Below are positions 37,614 to 46,347 of a stretch of DNA of 64,000 bases, in pieces. How positions within the stretch are numbered: position 1 is the stretch's first letter; each line of letters begins with the position of its first letter. Both the position numbers and the translations under genes were made by a program. The stretch is from Caulobacter sp. S45 (GTDB taxonomy: Bacteria; Pseudomonadota; Alphaproteobacteria; Caulobacterales; Caulobacteraceae), in the NCBI RefSeq assembly GCF_009765965.1, contig NZ_LMUL01000014.1, positions 1,040,337 through 1,104,336 on the forward strand. The letters are read 5' to 3'. The notes under the pieces are model-generated. The model was not told the DNA's origin. It saw nothing but the letters and a program-made list of their open reading frames with translations, and did not search any database.

Positions 37614-38228
37614 ATGAGCGATCCCTGGAGCCGGCGCAGTCTTCTCGCCGCCGCGGGCGTTTTCGTTGCGGGGTCCGCGCACGGCCAACCCGTCGACGGG
37701 AGGATCAAGGTCGAGATCAGGACGCAGATGGGCCTGATTGTCCTGGAGCTTCGGCCGGACAAGGCGCCGATCACCTCGGCCAACTTCCTCCGCTACGTCG
37801 ACGCCAAGCATTTCGACGGGGCGAGCTTCTATCGCGCGGCGCACCCGCCCGGCTTCCCAAACGTGGGCCTAGTCGAAGGCGGCCTGCAGAACGATCCGGC
37901 CCGGCTGTTCAAGCCCATCGCCCATGAGAGCACGCTGCTGACCGGACTGGCCCACAAGGACGGGACCATCTCGATGGCGCGCGAGGCCGAGGGCACGGCG
38001 ACAGCCGACTTCTTCATCTGCTGCGGAGACGCGCCCTACCTGGACGCCCACCCGGACACACCGGGCGACAACGCCGGCTACGCCGCGTTCGGCCAGGTGC
38101 TGCAGGGCATGGATGTGGTGCGCGCCATCCTGGCCATGCCGACCTCGAGCGAGGCGCGCAACCCGGTGATGCGCGGGCAGATCCTGGCGGTCCCGGTCCC
38201 GATCCTGCAGGCCCGGCGCGCAGCCTGA
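37614..38228 (+). CDS. Exported cyclophilin-type peptidyl-prolyl isomerase, 204 aa
   Basis: Periplasmic PPIase that catalyses proline cis-trans isomerisation during folding. N terminus MSDPWSRRSLLAAAGVFVAGSAHG is a probable twin-arginine or Sec signal. The cyclophilin domain has IVLELRPDKAPITSANFLRYVD, FDGASFYRA, GTISMAREAEGTATADFFICCGD and YAAFGQVLQGMDVVRAI, the PpiA-like layout. The start at 37614 is chosen because GGAGG sits 9 bases upstream; ATG 37608 would leave only 3. The aromatic residues of the active site are partly replaced (no typical WxxG), as is frequent in bacterial members. Confidence 0.9.
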   Translation: MSDPWSRRSLLAAAGVFVAGSAHGQPVDGRIKVEIRTQMGLIVLELRPDKAPITSANFLRYVDAKHFDGASFYRAAHPPGFPNVGLVEGGLQNDPARLFKPIAHESTLLTGLAHKDGTISMAREAEGTATADFFICCGDAPYLDAHPDTPGDNAGYAAFGQVLQGMDVVRAILAMPTSSEARNPVMRGQILAVPVPILQARRAA

Positions 38229-38241
38229 AGCGGCCCGCGGA

Positions 38242-40074
38242 TCAGGTCTTCTGCGTCTCCGTCCAGTCGGCGACCGCCCGACCGAGCACGTCCAGCGGCA
38301 TGGCGCCCAGCTCCAGCGCGTGGTCGTGGAAGGCGCGGAGGTCGAACTTCGGCCCCAGCGTCGTACGGGCGCGCTCGCGCAGCCTGAGCCACTGCACCGC
38401 CCCGATCTTGTAGCTGCAGGCCTGCCCCGGCGTGGAGATATATCGGTCGATCTCGCGCGTGGTGGAGGCCGAGGCGTCGCCGTCCAGCTCGGTCAGATAG
38501 GCCCTGGCCTTCTCCCGGCTCCATTTGAAGTGATGCATGCCGGTGTCGACCACCAGCCGCCCGCAGCGGTATAGCTCCGAGCGCAGATAGCCGATCCGCC
38601 CCTGGGGATTGTCCGAATAGGCGCCCAACTCGTCGGCCAGCCGTTCGGCGTACAGGGCCCAGCCCTCGCCGTAGCCGGAGAAGAAGGTGGCCCGGCGCAA
38701 CAGCGGGATCTTGGTGTTCTCCAGCGCCACCCCGCCCTGCATCTGATGGCCGGGCAGCCCCTCGTGATAAAGCGTCGAGGTCAGGGTGAAGCGCGGCCAC
38801 TCCGAGGTGTCGTGCAGGTTGAAGTAGATGATGCCCGGCCGCGAACCGTCCGGGGCCGGGAAGTTGGTGTAGGCGTGGGCCGAACCGGCGTCGATGGCCG
38901 GCGGCACCGGGCGCACCTCGACCGGAAAGTGCGGGATATGGCCGAACGCCATGGGCAGCTTGGCCTTCATCGCCGTCAGCTTCTGCTCCAGGTAGGCGAG
39001 CAGCTGGGCCTTGCCCTCAGGCGTGTTGGCGTAGAGCTGAGTCGGGTCCTTGTAGAGCGACTGCACCCGTTCGCTGATGCTGCCCTGGGTCAGGCCCTGC
39101 TGCTTCAGCAGCGCGTCCATGCGGGCCGACATCTCCGCCCCCTGATCCAGGCCCAGCCTATGGATCTCCTCGGGCGTTATGTCGGTGGTGGTGGAACTGT
39201 GCAGGCCGGCCGCATAGAGCGCCTCGCCATCCTTTAGCCGCCAGACGCCCGCCTCGTGCCCGGCGCTCGGGCGCACCGCCTTCACCGCGGCGATCTGGCG
39301 GTCGAGTGCGGGCGCGATGCGCTCGGCGTACAGCTTGCGGGCGTGCTCGCCATAGCTCGCGGGCAGGTCCTTGGCCTTCAGCTTCTTGTCCAGGGCGACG
39401 ACCACGTCGGCGGTCTCCGGCGTGGCGCGGCCCTTGTTCAGCTGCCCCAGGAGGGTGTCCATGATAAAGTCGGGCGGGACCACGCCCACGCCGGTGTCGC
39501 GGCGGAAGTGGTCGGTGTCGGCCTCGATCCCCACGGCGAAGGCCTCCAGCCGCGCCAGGTAGGCGTCGGCGTCGGCGGCGGTGTCGATCCGGTGCTCGCT
39601 GTCGAGGAAGTCCGGGACGCTGCGATAGGCGCCGTTGAGCTGGCTCAGCACATAGGGCGCCGCGCCGAAGCCGTCGTCGGCCCCATAGTCGAACGCCAGC
39701 AGCCGCTCGACCGAGCGGGCCTGGTAGAGCACGGTGTCGTAGTCGATGGCGGGCAGGCCGCTCAGGGCCTTGCGGTCGACCTGGGCCAGTCGGCGCAAGC
39801 GGTCGGCGGTCGCGGCCCGATCCGCCGCCTTGCCGGCAGGCGAGCGGTCGTTCAGACGGGACTTGAGGGCGGCGTTCTCGCCCTTGTCGAGACCGAGCGA
39901 CGTCGCCTCTTCGGGTTTGCGACGAAGTTGCTCTTCGAGGAACCCACTCCACAGGGCGTCCAGGTGATCGGACCGCCTCGCCCCGGAGACCGCCTGCGCG
40001 AACACTCCGGTCGGAAGCGAAGCGGATACAGCCGCCGCCGCGGCGGCGGAGCTGAGGAGGTCGCGACGGCGCAT
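38242..40074 (-). CDS. Exported DUF885 putative metallopeptidase, 610 aa
   Basis: Secreted or periplasmic protein of the DUF885 family, which resembles M32/M3-like zinc peptidases. MRRRDLLSSAAAAAAVSASLPTGVFAQ is a twin-arginine-type signal. The mostly helical body contains the signature LYHEGLPGHQMQGG (HExxPGH, residue about 440), followed by REKARAYLTELDG and the late PGQACSYKIGAVQWLRLRERA, all family blocks. The zinc-like HExxPGH suggests peptidase activity; direct biochemical knowledge is sparse. It ends 13 bases from the convergent cyclophilin stop. The 804-residue exported protein gene lies upstream on the same strand with a 97-base gap. Confidence 0.92.
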   Translation of the reverse strand: MRRRDLLSSAAAAAAVSASLPTGVFAQAVSGARRSDHLDALWSGFLEEQLRRKPEEATSLGLDKGENAALKSRLNDRSPAGKAADRAATADRLRRLAQVDRKALSGLPAIDYDTVLYQARSVERLLAFDYGADDGFGAAPYVLSQLNGAYRSVPDFLDSEHRIDTAADADAYLARLEAFAVGIEADTDHFRRDTGVGVVPPDFIMDTLLGQLNKGRATPETADVVVALDKKLKAKDLPASYGEHARKLYAERIAPALDRQIAAVKAVRPSAGHEAGVWRLKDGEALYAAGLHSSTTTDITPEEIHRLGLDQGAEMSARMDALLKQQGLTQGSISERVQSLYKDPTQLYANTPEGKAQLLAYLEQKLTAMKAKLPMAFGHIPHFPVEVRPVPPAIDAGSAHAYTNFPAPDGSRPGIIYFNLHDTSEWPRFTLTSTLYHEGLPGHQMQGGVALENTKIPLLRRATFFSGYGEGWALYAERLADELGAYSDNPQGRIGYLRSELYRCGRLVVDTGMHHFKWSREKARAYLTELDGDASASTTREIDRYISTPGQACSYKIGAVQWLRLRERARTTLGPKFDLRAFHDHALELGAMPLDVLGRAVADWTETQKT

Positions 40075-40171
40075 GGGCGTTCCTTGAGCGGGTCCAGATT
40101 GGAAACGCTACCGGCGCGAACCGGCACACACAAGCTTCCGCCCGATCAAGGGCGACGACCGGCGGTTTTCC

Positions 40172-42586
40172 TCACTTTTCCGAGCTGATCAGGTTCACCA
40201 CCACGGGATCGTCGTGCATCTTCACGTGCAGCCGGCCGGCGGCGGAGGGATGGGGGACTGCCAGGACGTAGCCGGTGAAGCCTTCCGGAACCTTGACCGG
40301 ATGGTCGAAGCCGGCGTCGCTCGACAGCGAGTCGATCAGGAACAGGTTGGCGCCGCTGAGCTGGCAGGGCTGATCCCGCCCGGCCGGGCACTTCAGATCA
40401 TGCACCGTCGGCAACCGGACCAGGGTGGCCAGAGGCTGCCAGTCGCTCGCGCCCTGGTCGTCGACGATGCGGAACCGCAGCGGGCCGAAGGCGGAGACGT
40501 TGAAGGCCTTGCCGGTGTCGAGCGTGGCCAGGGCGACGTGGGAATCCTCGAGCACCAGGCCGCTGGTGGGCGTGAGGGTGGTCAGGAAGGTTCCGTCCGC
40601 GGCCGCCACCTCCACCTTCGCATCGCCCGAGAAGCTCGTGGTTCCCTGGGCGTGGATCGAGAAGGTCAGAACCGCGCCCTGCGGGACCTCGTCCTGGCCG
40701 GTCAGCTGGATCAGGTTCGGCGGGCTCGACGCCTGGGGCTGGACGCTCTTGCTGATCAGGATGGCGCCTGGGCGACCCGATCCCACCGAGACTTCGAGCC
40801 TGACCGTGCGCCCGTCCTTCAGCGCCACCTTGGCGTTGACGGTCTTTCCCGCCTTCAACTTGTCGGCGGCCTGCGGGTCGGAGGTGGCCAGTGTGAGTTC
40901 ATCGCCGCCATGGGCGGTGGTGAGTTGGCCGGGCTTGAAGCCGATCCCGCTGAGGGTCAGGCCCGCGACCTCGTCCAGGCGCGTGCCCTTGAGCACCCCA
41001 GAAACATCACCGGCATGGAAGTCGAAGCTGTCGAGATGGCCGGCCTGGGCGAAGGCCTGCAAGGGAACCACGTCCGCATCCTTGGCCCCGAACTGCTTGA
41101 CCAGCAGGGTCACGCCACCGGGCTCGGCCGACTTGAGCGGCACGGTGACCGCCAGTTGGTTCGGCGGGACCGCTTTCCAGACCGCCGCCTCGGGTTCGCC
41201 CGAGGCTTGCTGGACCATGACGCTGTCGACGCAGGCGGCGCCCTGGGACTCGATATGCACGACGTCGTCGCGGCCCACGATCAGCGACTGCTCGTCGTCG
41301 GCGACCACCTGCCAGTGCTGGGGACGGACGGTCTGGAGCTGGAATTCGGGGCCGTCGAACGGCGCGAAACCCCAAAAGCCATGCAGGGAGCCGGTGACCG
41401 CGCCCTCGAAATTGTCCGAACTGATCGCGGAGGCGTCGGCGATGAAACCGCCCTTCTCCGCATCGGCCTTGACCGGCAGGTCGACCGTCTTGCCGTCCTT
41501 GCCCTTGAGGCGAAGGACCATGTCGTGGGCGTAGTCGGTCGAGAAGGCCAATGGGGCGCCGACGACCGGCAGCACCAGATCCTTGCGTTCGGCGCAGTAA
41601 ACCTCCTTGGGATCGACGGGCTGCAGCGGCGGGGCCTGGGGCGGCTCGACGGCCGGCAGGGCCGCCACCAGCACCGACATCGGATTGTGGAAAGACGGCG
41701 GCGTATTGAGCAGCAGCGAGAGCTGGTCGCCCTGGGTCGTGGCGAGGGCCGGAATGTATTGGTATTGCGCCGTGTGCAGCGAATCCATGATCCGGGCGAT
41801 ATCGAACGCCGCCGCGACGTAGGGGCTGTAGTATCCGAAGCCGGCCTGCGGGCTGGCGCTGAGTTGCATCGCCAGGTCGGCCGGATTGCCCGAGGTCAGC
41901 GCCTGGACGATCGAGGTGCTGTGCCCGTCGTTCAACACCAGCGAGTCCTGCCCCTGCATCAGGCAGGCGGCCTGGAGCTCGGGCATCTTCTGGAAGCAGT
42001 CGGGGTTGAGCTTGACCGCCAGGCTGCGCGCGAGCAGCGGCGAGATGGTCTTCAGGTAGTCGGGATCGCCCGGATTGGCCTTGCGGACCGAGGCTAGGAA
42101 GGTGTCGAGCCGGGAGCGGTCGAGCGTGGCCTGGTTGAGATCCTGGGAGGCGCGCACGAAGGCGCCCGGGCGACCGCGCACGGCGCCGATCAGGGTGCCG
42201 AAGTCGCCGCCGGTCGAAGGCGCGAGGAAGACCAACACCTGCTGGGCGTCCTGGGGAACGGTGATCTTGAGCCCGTCCTGGCCCTTACGGCCCCAGGTCT
42301 CCAGCCGGTAGAACCAGTTTGCCGGCGGCGGATTGGTCGATCCGCGCAGGAAGGCCGCCACCAGCAGATAATGCACGGACTGGCCCGGCGGCAGGTCGGC
42401 CTTGATCCACAACTCATCGCCGGCGGCGAGGTTCGGGGTCTGGGAAATCGGCAAGGTGACGCCCGCGTGAGTCACCTTGACCTCGAGCGTCGGCCCAACC
42501 AGATCGAACTGGGCAGGCTGAGCGAAAACTGTGCTGGGGGCGACGAATAAAAGCACCAGGCAGAAGATGCGCAAAAGTCGAGCCAT
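40172..42586 (-). CDS. Large exported protein of unknown family, 804 aa
   Basis: MARLLRIFCLVLLFVAPSTVFAQ is a clear Sec signal. No domain family recognised. The mature chain has about 230 mixed residues (PGQSVHYLLVAAFLRGSTNPPPANWFYRLETW, then a helical section with LLARSLAVKLNPDCF), then a long beta-rich region with repeated Val/Leu/Thr strands and Gly/Asp turns (about 370-790), suggesting several Ig-like or beta-sandwich modules. Four cysteines occur in two close pairs (CVDSV region and CPAGRDQPCQLSG). No membrane anchor or sorting signal at the C terminus. It is likely periplasmic or surface-exposed; the gene neighbours a DUF885 peptidase. Confidence 0.85.
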   Translation of the reverse strand: MARLLRIFCLVLLFVAPSTVFAQPAQFDLVGPTLEVKVTHAGVTLPISQTPNLAAGDELWIKADLPPGQSVHYLLVAAFLRGSTNPPPANWFYRLETWGRKGQDGLKITVPQDAQQVLVFLAPSTGGDFGTLIGAVRGRPGAFVRASQDLNQATLDRSRLDTFLASVRKANPGDPDYLKTISPLLARSLAVKLNPDCFQKMPELQAACLMQGQDSLVLNDGHSTSIVQALTSGNPADLAMQLSASPQAGFGYYSPYVAAAFDIARIMDSLHTAQYQYIPALATTQGDQLSLLLNTPPSFHNPMSVLVAALPAVEPPQAPPLQPVDPKEVYCAERKDLVLPVVGAPLAFSTDYAHDMVLRLKGKDGKTVDLPVKADAEKGGFIADASAISSDNFEGAVTGSLHGFWGFAPFDGPEFQLQTVRPQHWQVVADDEQSLIVGRDDVVHIESQGAACVDSVMVQQASGEPEAAVWKAVPPNQLAVTVPLKSAEPGGVTLLVKQFGAKDADVVPLQAFAQAGHLDSFDFHAGDVSGVLKGTRLDEVAGLTLSGIGFKPGQLTTAHGGDELTLATSDPQAADKLKAGKTVNAKVALKDGRTVRLEVSVGSGRPGAILISKSVQPQASSPPNLIQLTGQDEVPQGAVLTFSIHAQGTTSFSGDAKVEVAAADGTFLTTLTPTSGLVLEDSHVALATLDTGKAFNVSAFGPLRFRIVDDQGASDWQPLATLVRLPTVHDLKCPAGRDQPCQLSGANLFLIDSLSSDAGFDHPVKVPEGFTGYVLAVPHPSAAGRLHVKMHDDPVVVNLISSEK

Positions 42587-42742
42587 GTAATTCTGCCGTC
42601 CGAAGTTTAGGCGAAGCCGATCAGACCGCCCGGCCCCACACCCACGCTTTAGTGGAGGGCGTCGGGCTACACAGCCTTTATGTCAACAACGTGCTGCGCG
42701 CCAATGACGGCTGCGCCACATCCCCACCAAACGCGTTGAAGC

Positions 42743-43477
42743 TCAGGAAGCTCCGCTCCGTATCAGCACCTCCGACAGCGCCGCCGCGTAGAAGCCCCTC
42801 GCCTGGGCGGCGAGGTCGGGACGGTAACGGGTGCGGGGATCGCTGGCGTACTCGTCGTCGAAGCAGTGGGTGGCGTCGGGGAGGTCCAGGATGCGCACGT
42901 CCAGGCCGTCGGCCCCGAGCCGGTTCAGCGCGCGCCGGGGCGCGACGTTTCCCACCACCGCATCGCGGCCCCCCAGGCAGGCGAACACCTTGGGCCGGTT
43001 CGCACCCCAGCCGTGGCGGTGCGTGCGGGTCGGCGGCCCGGCGTAGGGATAGAACAGCACCGCCAGCTTCAGGGCGGCGAGCCTGGGATCGACCGATGCT
43101 CCGGGCGCGGCCAGGGCGTCCATGATGGCCCAGGCGCCGTGGCTCCAGCCGGCGGCGCCGAGGCGGGTGGTGTCGGCCCAGGGTTCGCCCTCGAGCCATT
43201 GCAGGATCGCCAGCAGGTCCATCGCCCGTTCCGCGCCGCGCAGCCTCAACCCCGTGCACACGGTGAGCTGCGCCTCGCGGCGGCCGATGTCGCGGGGCGC
43301 CAGGGAGTCGACGATCACCGCCGCAACCCCGGCCTCGCTCGCGGCTTCGGCGTAGCGGGTCTGCATCGGCTGCACGCCGCCGCAGCCGTGCATCTGCACC
43401 ACGACCGGAAACGGCCCCGGACCCGCAGGCTTGACCACATTCAGATGCGGGACGAGCCGGTCGATATGGGAGGCCAT
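42743..43477 (-). CDS. Dienelactone-hydrolase-like alpha/beta hydrolase, 244 aa
   Basis: Last gene of the five-gene lipid-like operon. Seen: VVQMHGCGGVQPM (oxyanion loop), GWSHGAW (Ser nucleophile, about residue 121), CLGGRDAVVG (acid) and DATHCFDD (catalytic His), the dienelactone hydrolase layout. The start at ATG 43477, 23 bases after the upstream stop, leaves MASHIDRLVPHLNVVKPAG before the fold; GTG 43489 is an alternative. Earlier in-frame codons overlap the upstream gene and are Arg-rich. In this context a thioesterase or ester/lactone hydrolase acting on the pathway product is plausible but not shown. Confidence 0.85.
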   Translation of the reverse strand: MASHIDRLVPHLNVVKPAGPGPFPVVVQMHGCGGVQPMQTRYAEAASEAGVAAVIVDSLAPRDIGRREAQLTVCTGLRLRGAERAMDLLAILQWLEGEPWADTTRLGAAGWSHGAWAIMDALAAPGASVDPRLAALKLAVLFYPYAGPPTRTHRHGWGANRPKVFACLGGRDAVVGNVAPRRALNRLGADGLDVRILDLPDATHCFDDEYASDPRTRYRPDLAAQARGFYAAALSEVLIRSGAS

Positions 43478-43500
43478 GTCCGGGCTCACGACCCTGGGCC

Positions 43501-44442
43501 TCAAGCCGGCAAGACGGCGGGCGAGACGCGGCCGATGGCGGTGGGGACGCGCGGATCGACCGGCAGGCCCATGGCCTGACGCTGCTTCAGCACCCGCAGC
43601 CATCCGTGCAGGCACTCGCAGTCCAGCCCATGCATCATCAGCCGGTAGCCGGCCTGCAGGGTGGAGAGCTGGACCAGCGGATGACCGTTCTTGATGAAGG
43701 CCAGGTGGTAGGACGTGCCCAGAATCTGGGCGATATAGACGGCGATCACCTCGTCAAGCTGCAGCGAATTGGCCGCGCGCACAAAATCGGCGCGTGGGAG
43801 CAGCAGGGCGTAGAGCGGGGTGTAGGCCTCCACCGCCGTCTGCACGTCGATGATGTTGAGCCGGCCGGTTGGAAAGGCCTCCAGCTCGAAGCTGTCGGAG
43901 ATCATCGAGAAATCGGGGTGCTCCACCGGCGCCAGGTCGCGGTCCTGGGCGCGCAGCTCGGCGTTCAGCCGGATGATGAAGTTGTAGATGTTCAGGTCGT
44001 GCTGGAGGAAGACATTGTCCTCCAGGTCCTTCAGTCGGACAGGGCGCAGCGCGATAGTCTCCGCCGCCACCGGCCCTGCGTTGGCGCGGATGAAGGCCAG
44101 GATCTCGGTGCCGATATGGAAGTGGCGCATGATCAGGGCGTTGGCCTGGGGCGAGGCGAAGGTCTTCAGGCCCCAGTGGATCAGCCGGTGCAGCGTCACG
44201 TTGAGGTTCGGCGCCCGCGGGGAAATGGCGCGCAACAGCTTGATCAGGACGAAGGCGGCGAAGATGAACGGCCGCACGACGGGAAACAGCCAGCGCCGGC
44301 TGAAGGAACGATTGCCCAGCAGCAACGCCCGCTTGGCCCCATCGTCGATCGGCAGGCTGTGGTCCAGATAGAGCGCCAGCCAGGGATCGGGATCGGCGGG
44401 ATCGAAGCGGGCGATGTCGAACGGGTCGGGCGCAGGGCTCAT
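43501..44442 (-). CDS. Protein of unknown family in the acyl/di-iron operon, 313 aa
   Basis: No recognised family. One hydrophobic segment (about residues 51-73, RWLFPVVRPFIFAAFVLIKLL) near the N terminus follows an acidic start (DPFDIARFDPADPDPWLALYLD). The rest is helical, with FLQHDLNIYNFIIRLNAELRAQDRDL, VQTAVEAYTPLYALLLPRADFVRAANSLQLDEVIAVYIAQIL and CECLHGWLRVLKQR. Several His/Asp/Glu pairs occur in helices but no known metal motif. Its ATG overlaps the stop of the di-iron oxidase gene in ATGA, so it is translationally coupled and very likely functions with it, perhaps as a membrane-associated partner. Confidence 0.85.
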   Translation of the reverse strand: MSPAPDPFDIARFDPADPDPWLALYLDHSLPIDDGAKRALLLGNRSFSRRWLFPVVRPFIFAAFVLIKLLRAISPRAPNLNVTLHRLIHWGLKTFASPQANALIMRHFHIGTEILAFIRANAGPVAAETIALRPVRLKDLEDNVFLQHDLNIYNFIIRLNAELRAQDRDLAPVEHPDFSMISDSFELEAFPTGRLNIIDVQTAVEAYTPLYALLLPRADFVRAANSLQLDEVIAVYIAQILGTSYHLAFIKNGHPLVQLSTLQAGYRLMMHGLDCECLHGWLRVLKQRQAMGLPVDPRVPTAIGRVSPAVLPA

Positions 44443-45140
44443 GCGACGATCTCCTCGATCTGCAGGGCGTAGAGGCGCGCGGTGACTTCGGCGCAGCGGA
44501 CGATACGCGCCGCCGTCGCAGGACAGGTCGCCACCGGCGCGAGCATCTCGGCGAAGGTCTGCATGTGCTCGCTGTCGTTCTCGCCGTGATAGAGCAGGAA
44601 GCTGACGGCCTGAGGCGGCAAGGACAGGCGCTCGCGCACCCGGCGGCCCCATTCGGCGGCCTTGATCGAACCCAGCCCCTCGATGATGAACATCGCGCCC
44701 AGCAGGCCGAACGGGTTGGGGATGGACGCCTGGTGGAACATCCAGGCCGACAGGGCTTCGGAGCCGATGTTCTTCCGGCCGGCCTGGATGGTTTCCAACG
44801 CCCCGCCGGACGCGACGAAGTCCGCTTCCAGCAACCGGAAATCGCGATGCTCGGCCACAGCGTGGCGCATCAGGGTCGAGCGCAGCTCCAGATGCGCCAC
44901 GTCGATGTTGGACGCCGCCCGCGACATCCATAGAGCGCCGTCCTGCACCTGCTGGCGGAGCTGGATCAGGAAGGCGTGATAGTCCGCAAGCTCGAACCGG
45001 CCGCGCGTCAGCTTGCGGATCAAGGGCGTCGCCTCCAGTCGCGCCTCGAACCCCGTCCAGACCACCGCCAGTTTGCGCAGCACGTCGGAAACCGCGGCGT
45101 CCGGAACCGCCTCCGGGATCAGGCCCTGCATGTGGTTCAT
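44439..45140 (-). CDS. Haem-oxygenase-like di-iron oxidase (HDO) candidate, 233 aa
   Basis: All-helical protein of the TenA/PqqC/haem-oxygenase-like fold, iron-containing redox branch. Seen: HAVAEHRDF with E97-H98, FIIEGLGSIKA with E154, and YHGENDSEHMQTF with H185, D189 and H192; this Glu/His plus HxxxDxxH pattern is typical of HDO di-iron enzymes. Known members include UndA (fatty acid to terminal alkene), SznF, BesC and CADD. Length is normal. It overlaps the KAS III-like stop at its start and the unknown gene at its end, both by ATGA. It probably oxidises the acyl product of its neighbours; the exact chemistry is open. Confidence 0.88.
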   Translation of the reverse strand: MNHMQGLIPEAVPDAAVSDVLRKLAVVWTGFEARLEATPLIRKLTRGRFELADYHAFLIQLRQQVQDGALWMSRAASNIDVAHLELRSTLMRHAVAEHRDFRLLEADFVASGGALETIQAGRKNIGSEALSAWMFHQASIPNPFGLLGAMFIIEGLGSIKAAEWGRRVRERLSLPPQAVSFLLYHGENDSEHMQTFAEMLAPVATCPATAARIVRCAEVTARLYALQIEEIVA

Positions 45141-46285
45141 CGGGTTGCTCCTACGACCTGCAGCATCATGAAACCGACCATGGCGCGCCCGCTCTCCGGC
45201 ACGATGCACAAAATCCGCTCGCCGGGCTTCACCCGATTCGCGCGCATCAGCGCGTCGAGCATGATCCAGATGGAGGCGGACCCCACATTGCCGCTCTCCG
45301 CGAGCGTGGTGAACCAGCGCGGCTCTGGGATCATGGCGTCGGTGGTCTGGAGGATCTGCACGATCTCCTCGCGCAGCGAGCGGGCGGAGTAGTGGCAGAG
45401 CAGATGGTCCACCGCCTTGGGGTCGATCCGGCCGGCGTCGACCTTTTGGAGATAGACCCCGATCCAGGCGCGGATCACCGTCTTGAGCAGGTGGAAGTCC
45501 TGCTGGAGCGCAAGCGCGCCGCTGGCGTGGGCGGCGACGGGACCGTGCCGGCTCCAGGCGCCCTCGCGCTCGGTCCGATTCCCCGCCGTCGCGCCGGCCC
45601 ACATGCAGGGGTCGAACTGGCCGGCCAGGGAGACGAGATCGATCCATTCGACCTTGAGGCTAAGCCCGTCGGGCTTCGGCCGGCCCTCCATCACCACCGC
45701 ACCCGCCCCGTCCGACAGGGTGAACCGCAGGAAGTCGGCCGCCATGGACAGCCGGCCCTTGGCGTCGACCAGCGCGCCGCCCTCGTAGAATTCGGGACGG
45801 AACCAGCGCGACGAGAACTCGCCGGCCGTGGTCGCCGCACAGTCCGCGTCGCCCGCGCCGACCGCCATCCAGGCGTACTTGGCCGCCATCAGCGCCGAGG
45901 CGCAGACCGACTGGAAGCTGGCCACCTCCAACCCGCCGCCGCCCAGTTCGCCGTGCACGGCGCTGGCGTGGCCGGGCGCCAGCAGGTCGCCCTGGGTGGT
46001 CGCCGCCGTCAGGCAGTCGAGGTCCTCGCGTCCCAGCCCCGCCGATCCCAACGCCAACCGCACCGCATCCGCGCACATCGAGGCGTTGGAGTGCAGCCAA
46101 CGCCCATCGGGCTCCAGCGCATAGTGCCGTCCAGCGATGCCGTTCCACCGAAGCGCCCGGCGGCCGAGCGGCGAAGGCCGTCCGCCCACGGCGCCGAGGA
46201 AGGCTTCCATATCCGCGTTGCCGATATGCTCGCCAGGAAGGAAGGCGCCGGTCCCGGTGATATAGACAGGCCGCAGATAGCTCAT
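45137..46285 (-). CDS. Beta-ketoacyl-ACP synthase III-like condensing enzyme, 382 aa
   Basis: Thiolase-fold condensing enzyme of the FabH/KAS III type. Seen: PVYITGTGAFLPGEHIGN at the N terminus, the nucleophile in FQSVCASALMAA (C128), LLCHYSA (H298) and AESGNVGSASIW (N333), a complete Cys-His-Asn triad. It differs from housekeeping FabH in its longer sequence (382 versus about 320 residues) and the inserted regions, as in secondary-metabolite KAS III and OleA-like proteins. ATG 46285 follows the ligase gene by 62 bases; the end overlaps the di-iron gene by ATGA. Probably condenses an activated acyl chain supplied by the upstream ligase. Confidence 0.92.
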   Translation of the reverse strand: MSYLRPVYITGTGAFLPGEHIGNADMEAFLGAVGGRPSPLGRRALRWNGIAGRHYALEPDGRWLHSNASMCADAVRLALGSAGLGREDLDCLTAATTQGDLLAPGHASAVHGELGGGGLEVASFQSVCASALMAAKYAWMAVGAGDADCAATTAGEFSSRWFRPEFYEGGALVDAKGRLSMAADFLRFTLSDGAGAVVMEGRPKPDGLSLKVEWIDLVSLAGQFDPCMWAGATAGNRTEREGAWSRHGPVAAHASGALALQQDFHLLKTVIRAWIGVYLQKVDAGRIDPKAVDHLLCHYSARSLREEIVQILQTTDAMIPEPRWFTTLAESGNVGSASIWIMLDALMRANRVKPGERILCIVPESGRAMVGFMMLQVVGATR

Positions 46286-46347
46286 GTCACGCTCCAAAAC
46301 CGGGTCGAAAGGGCGGATGGAAGAGGCTGGCCACGCGGCCTGACGCC

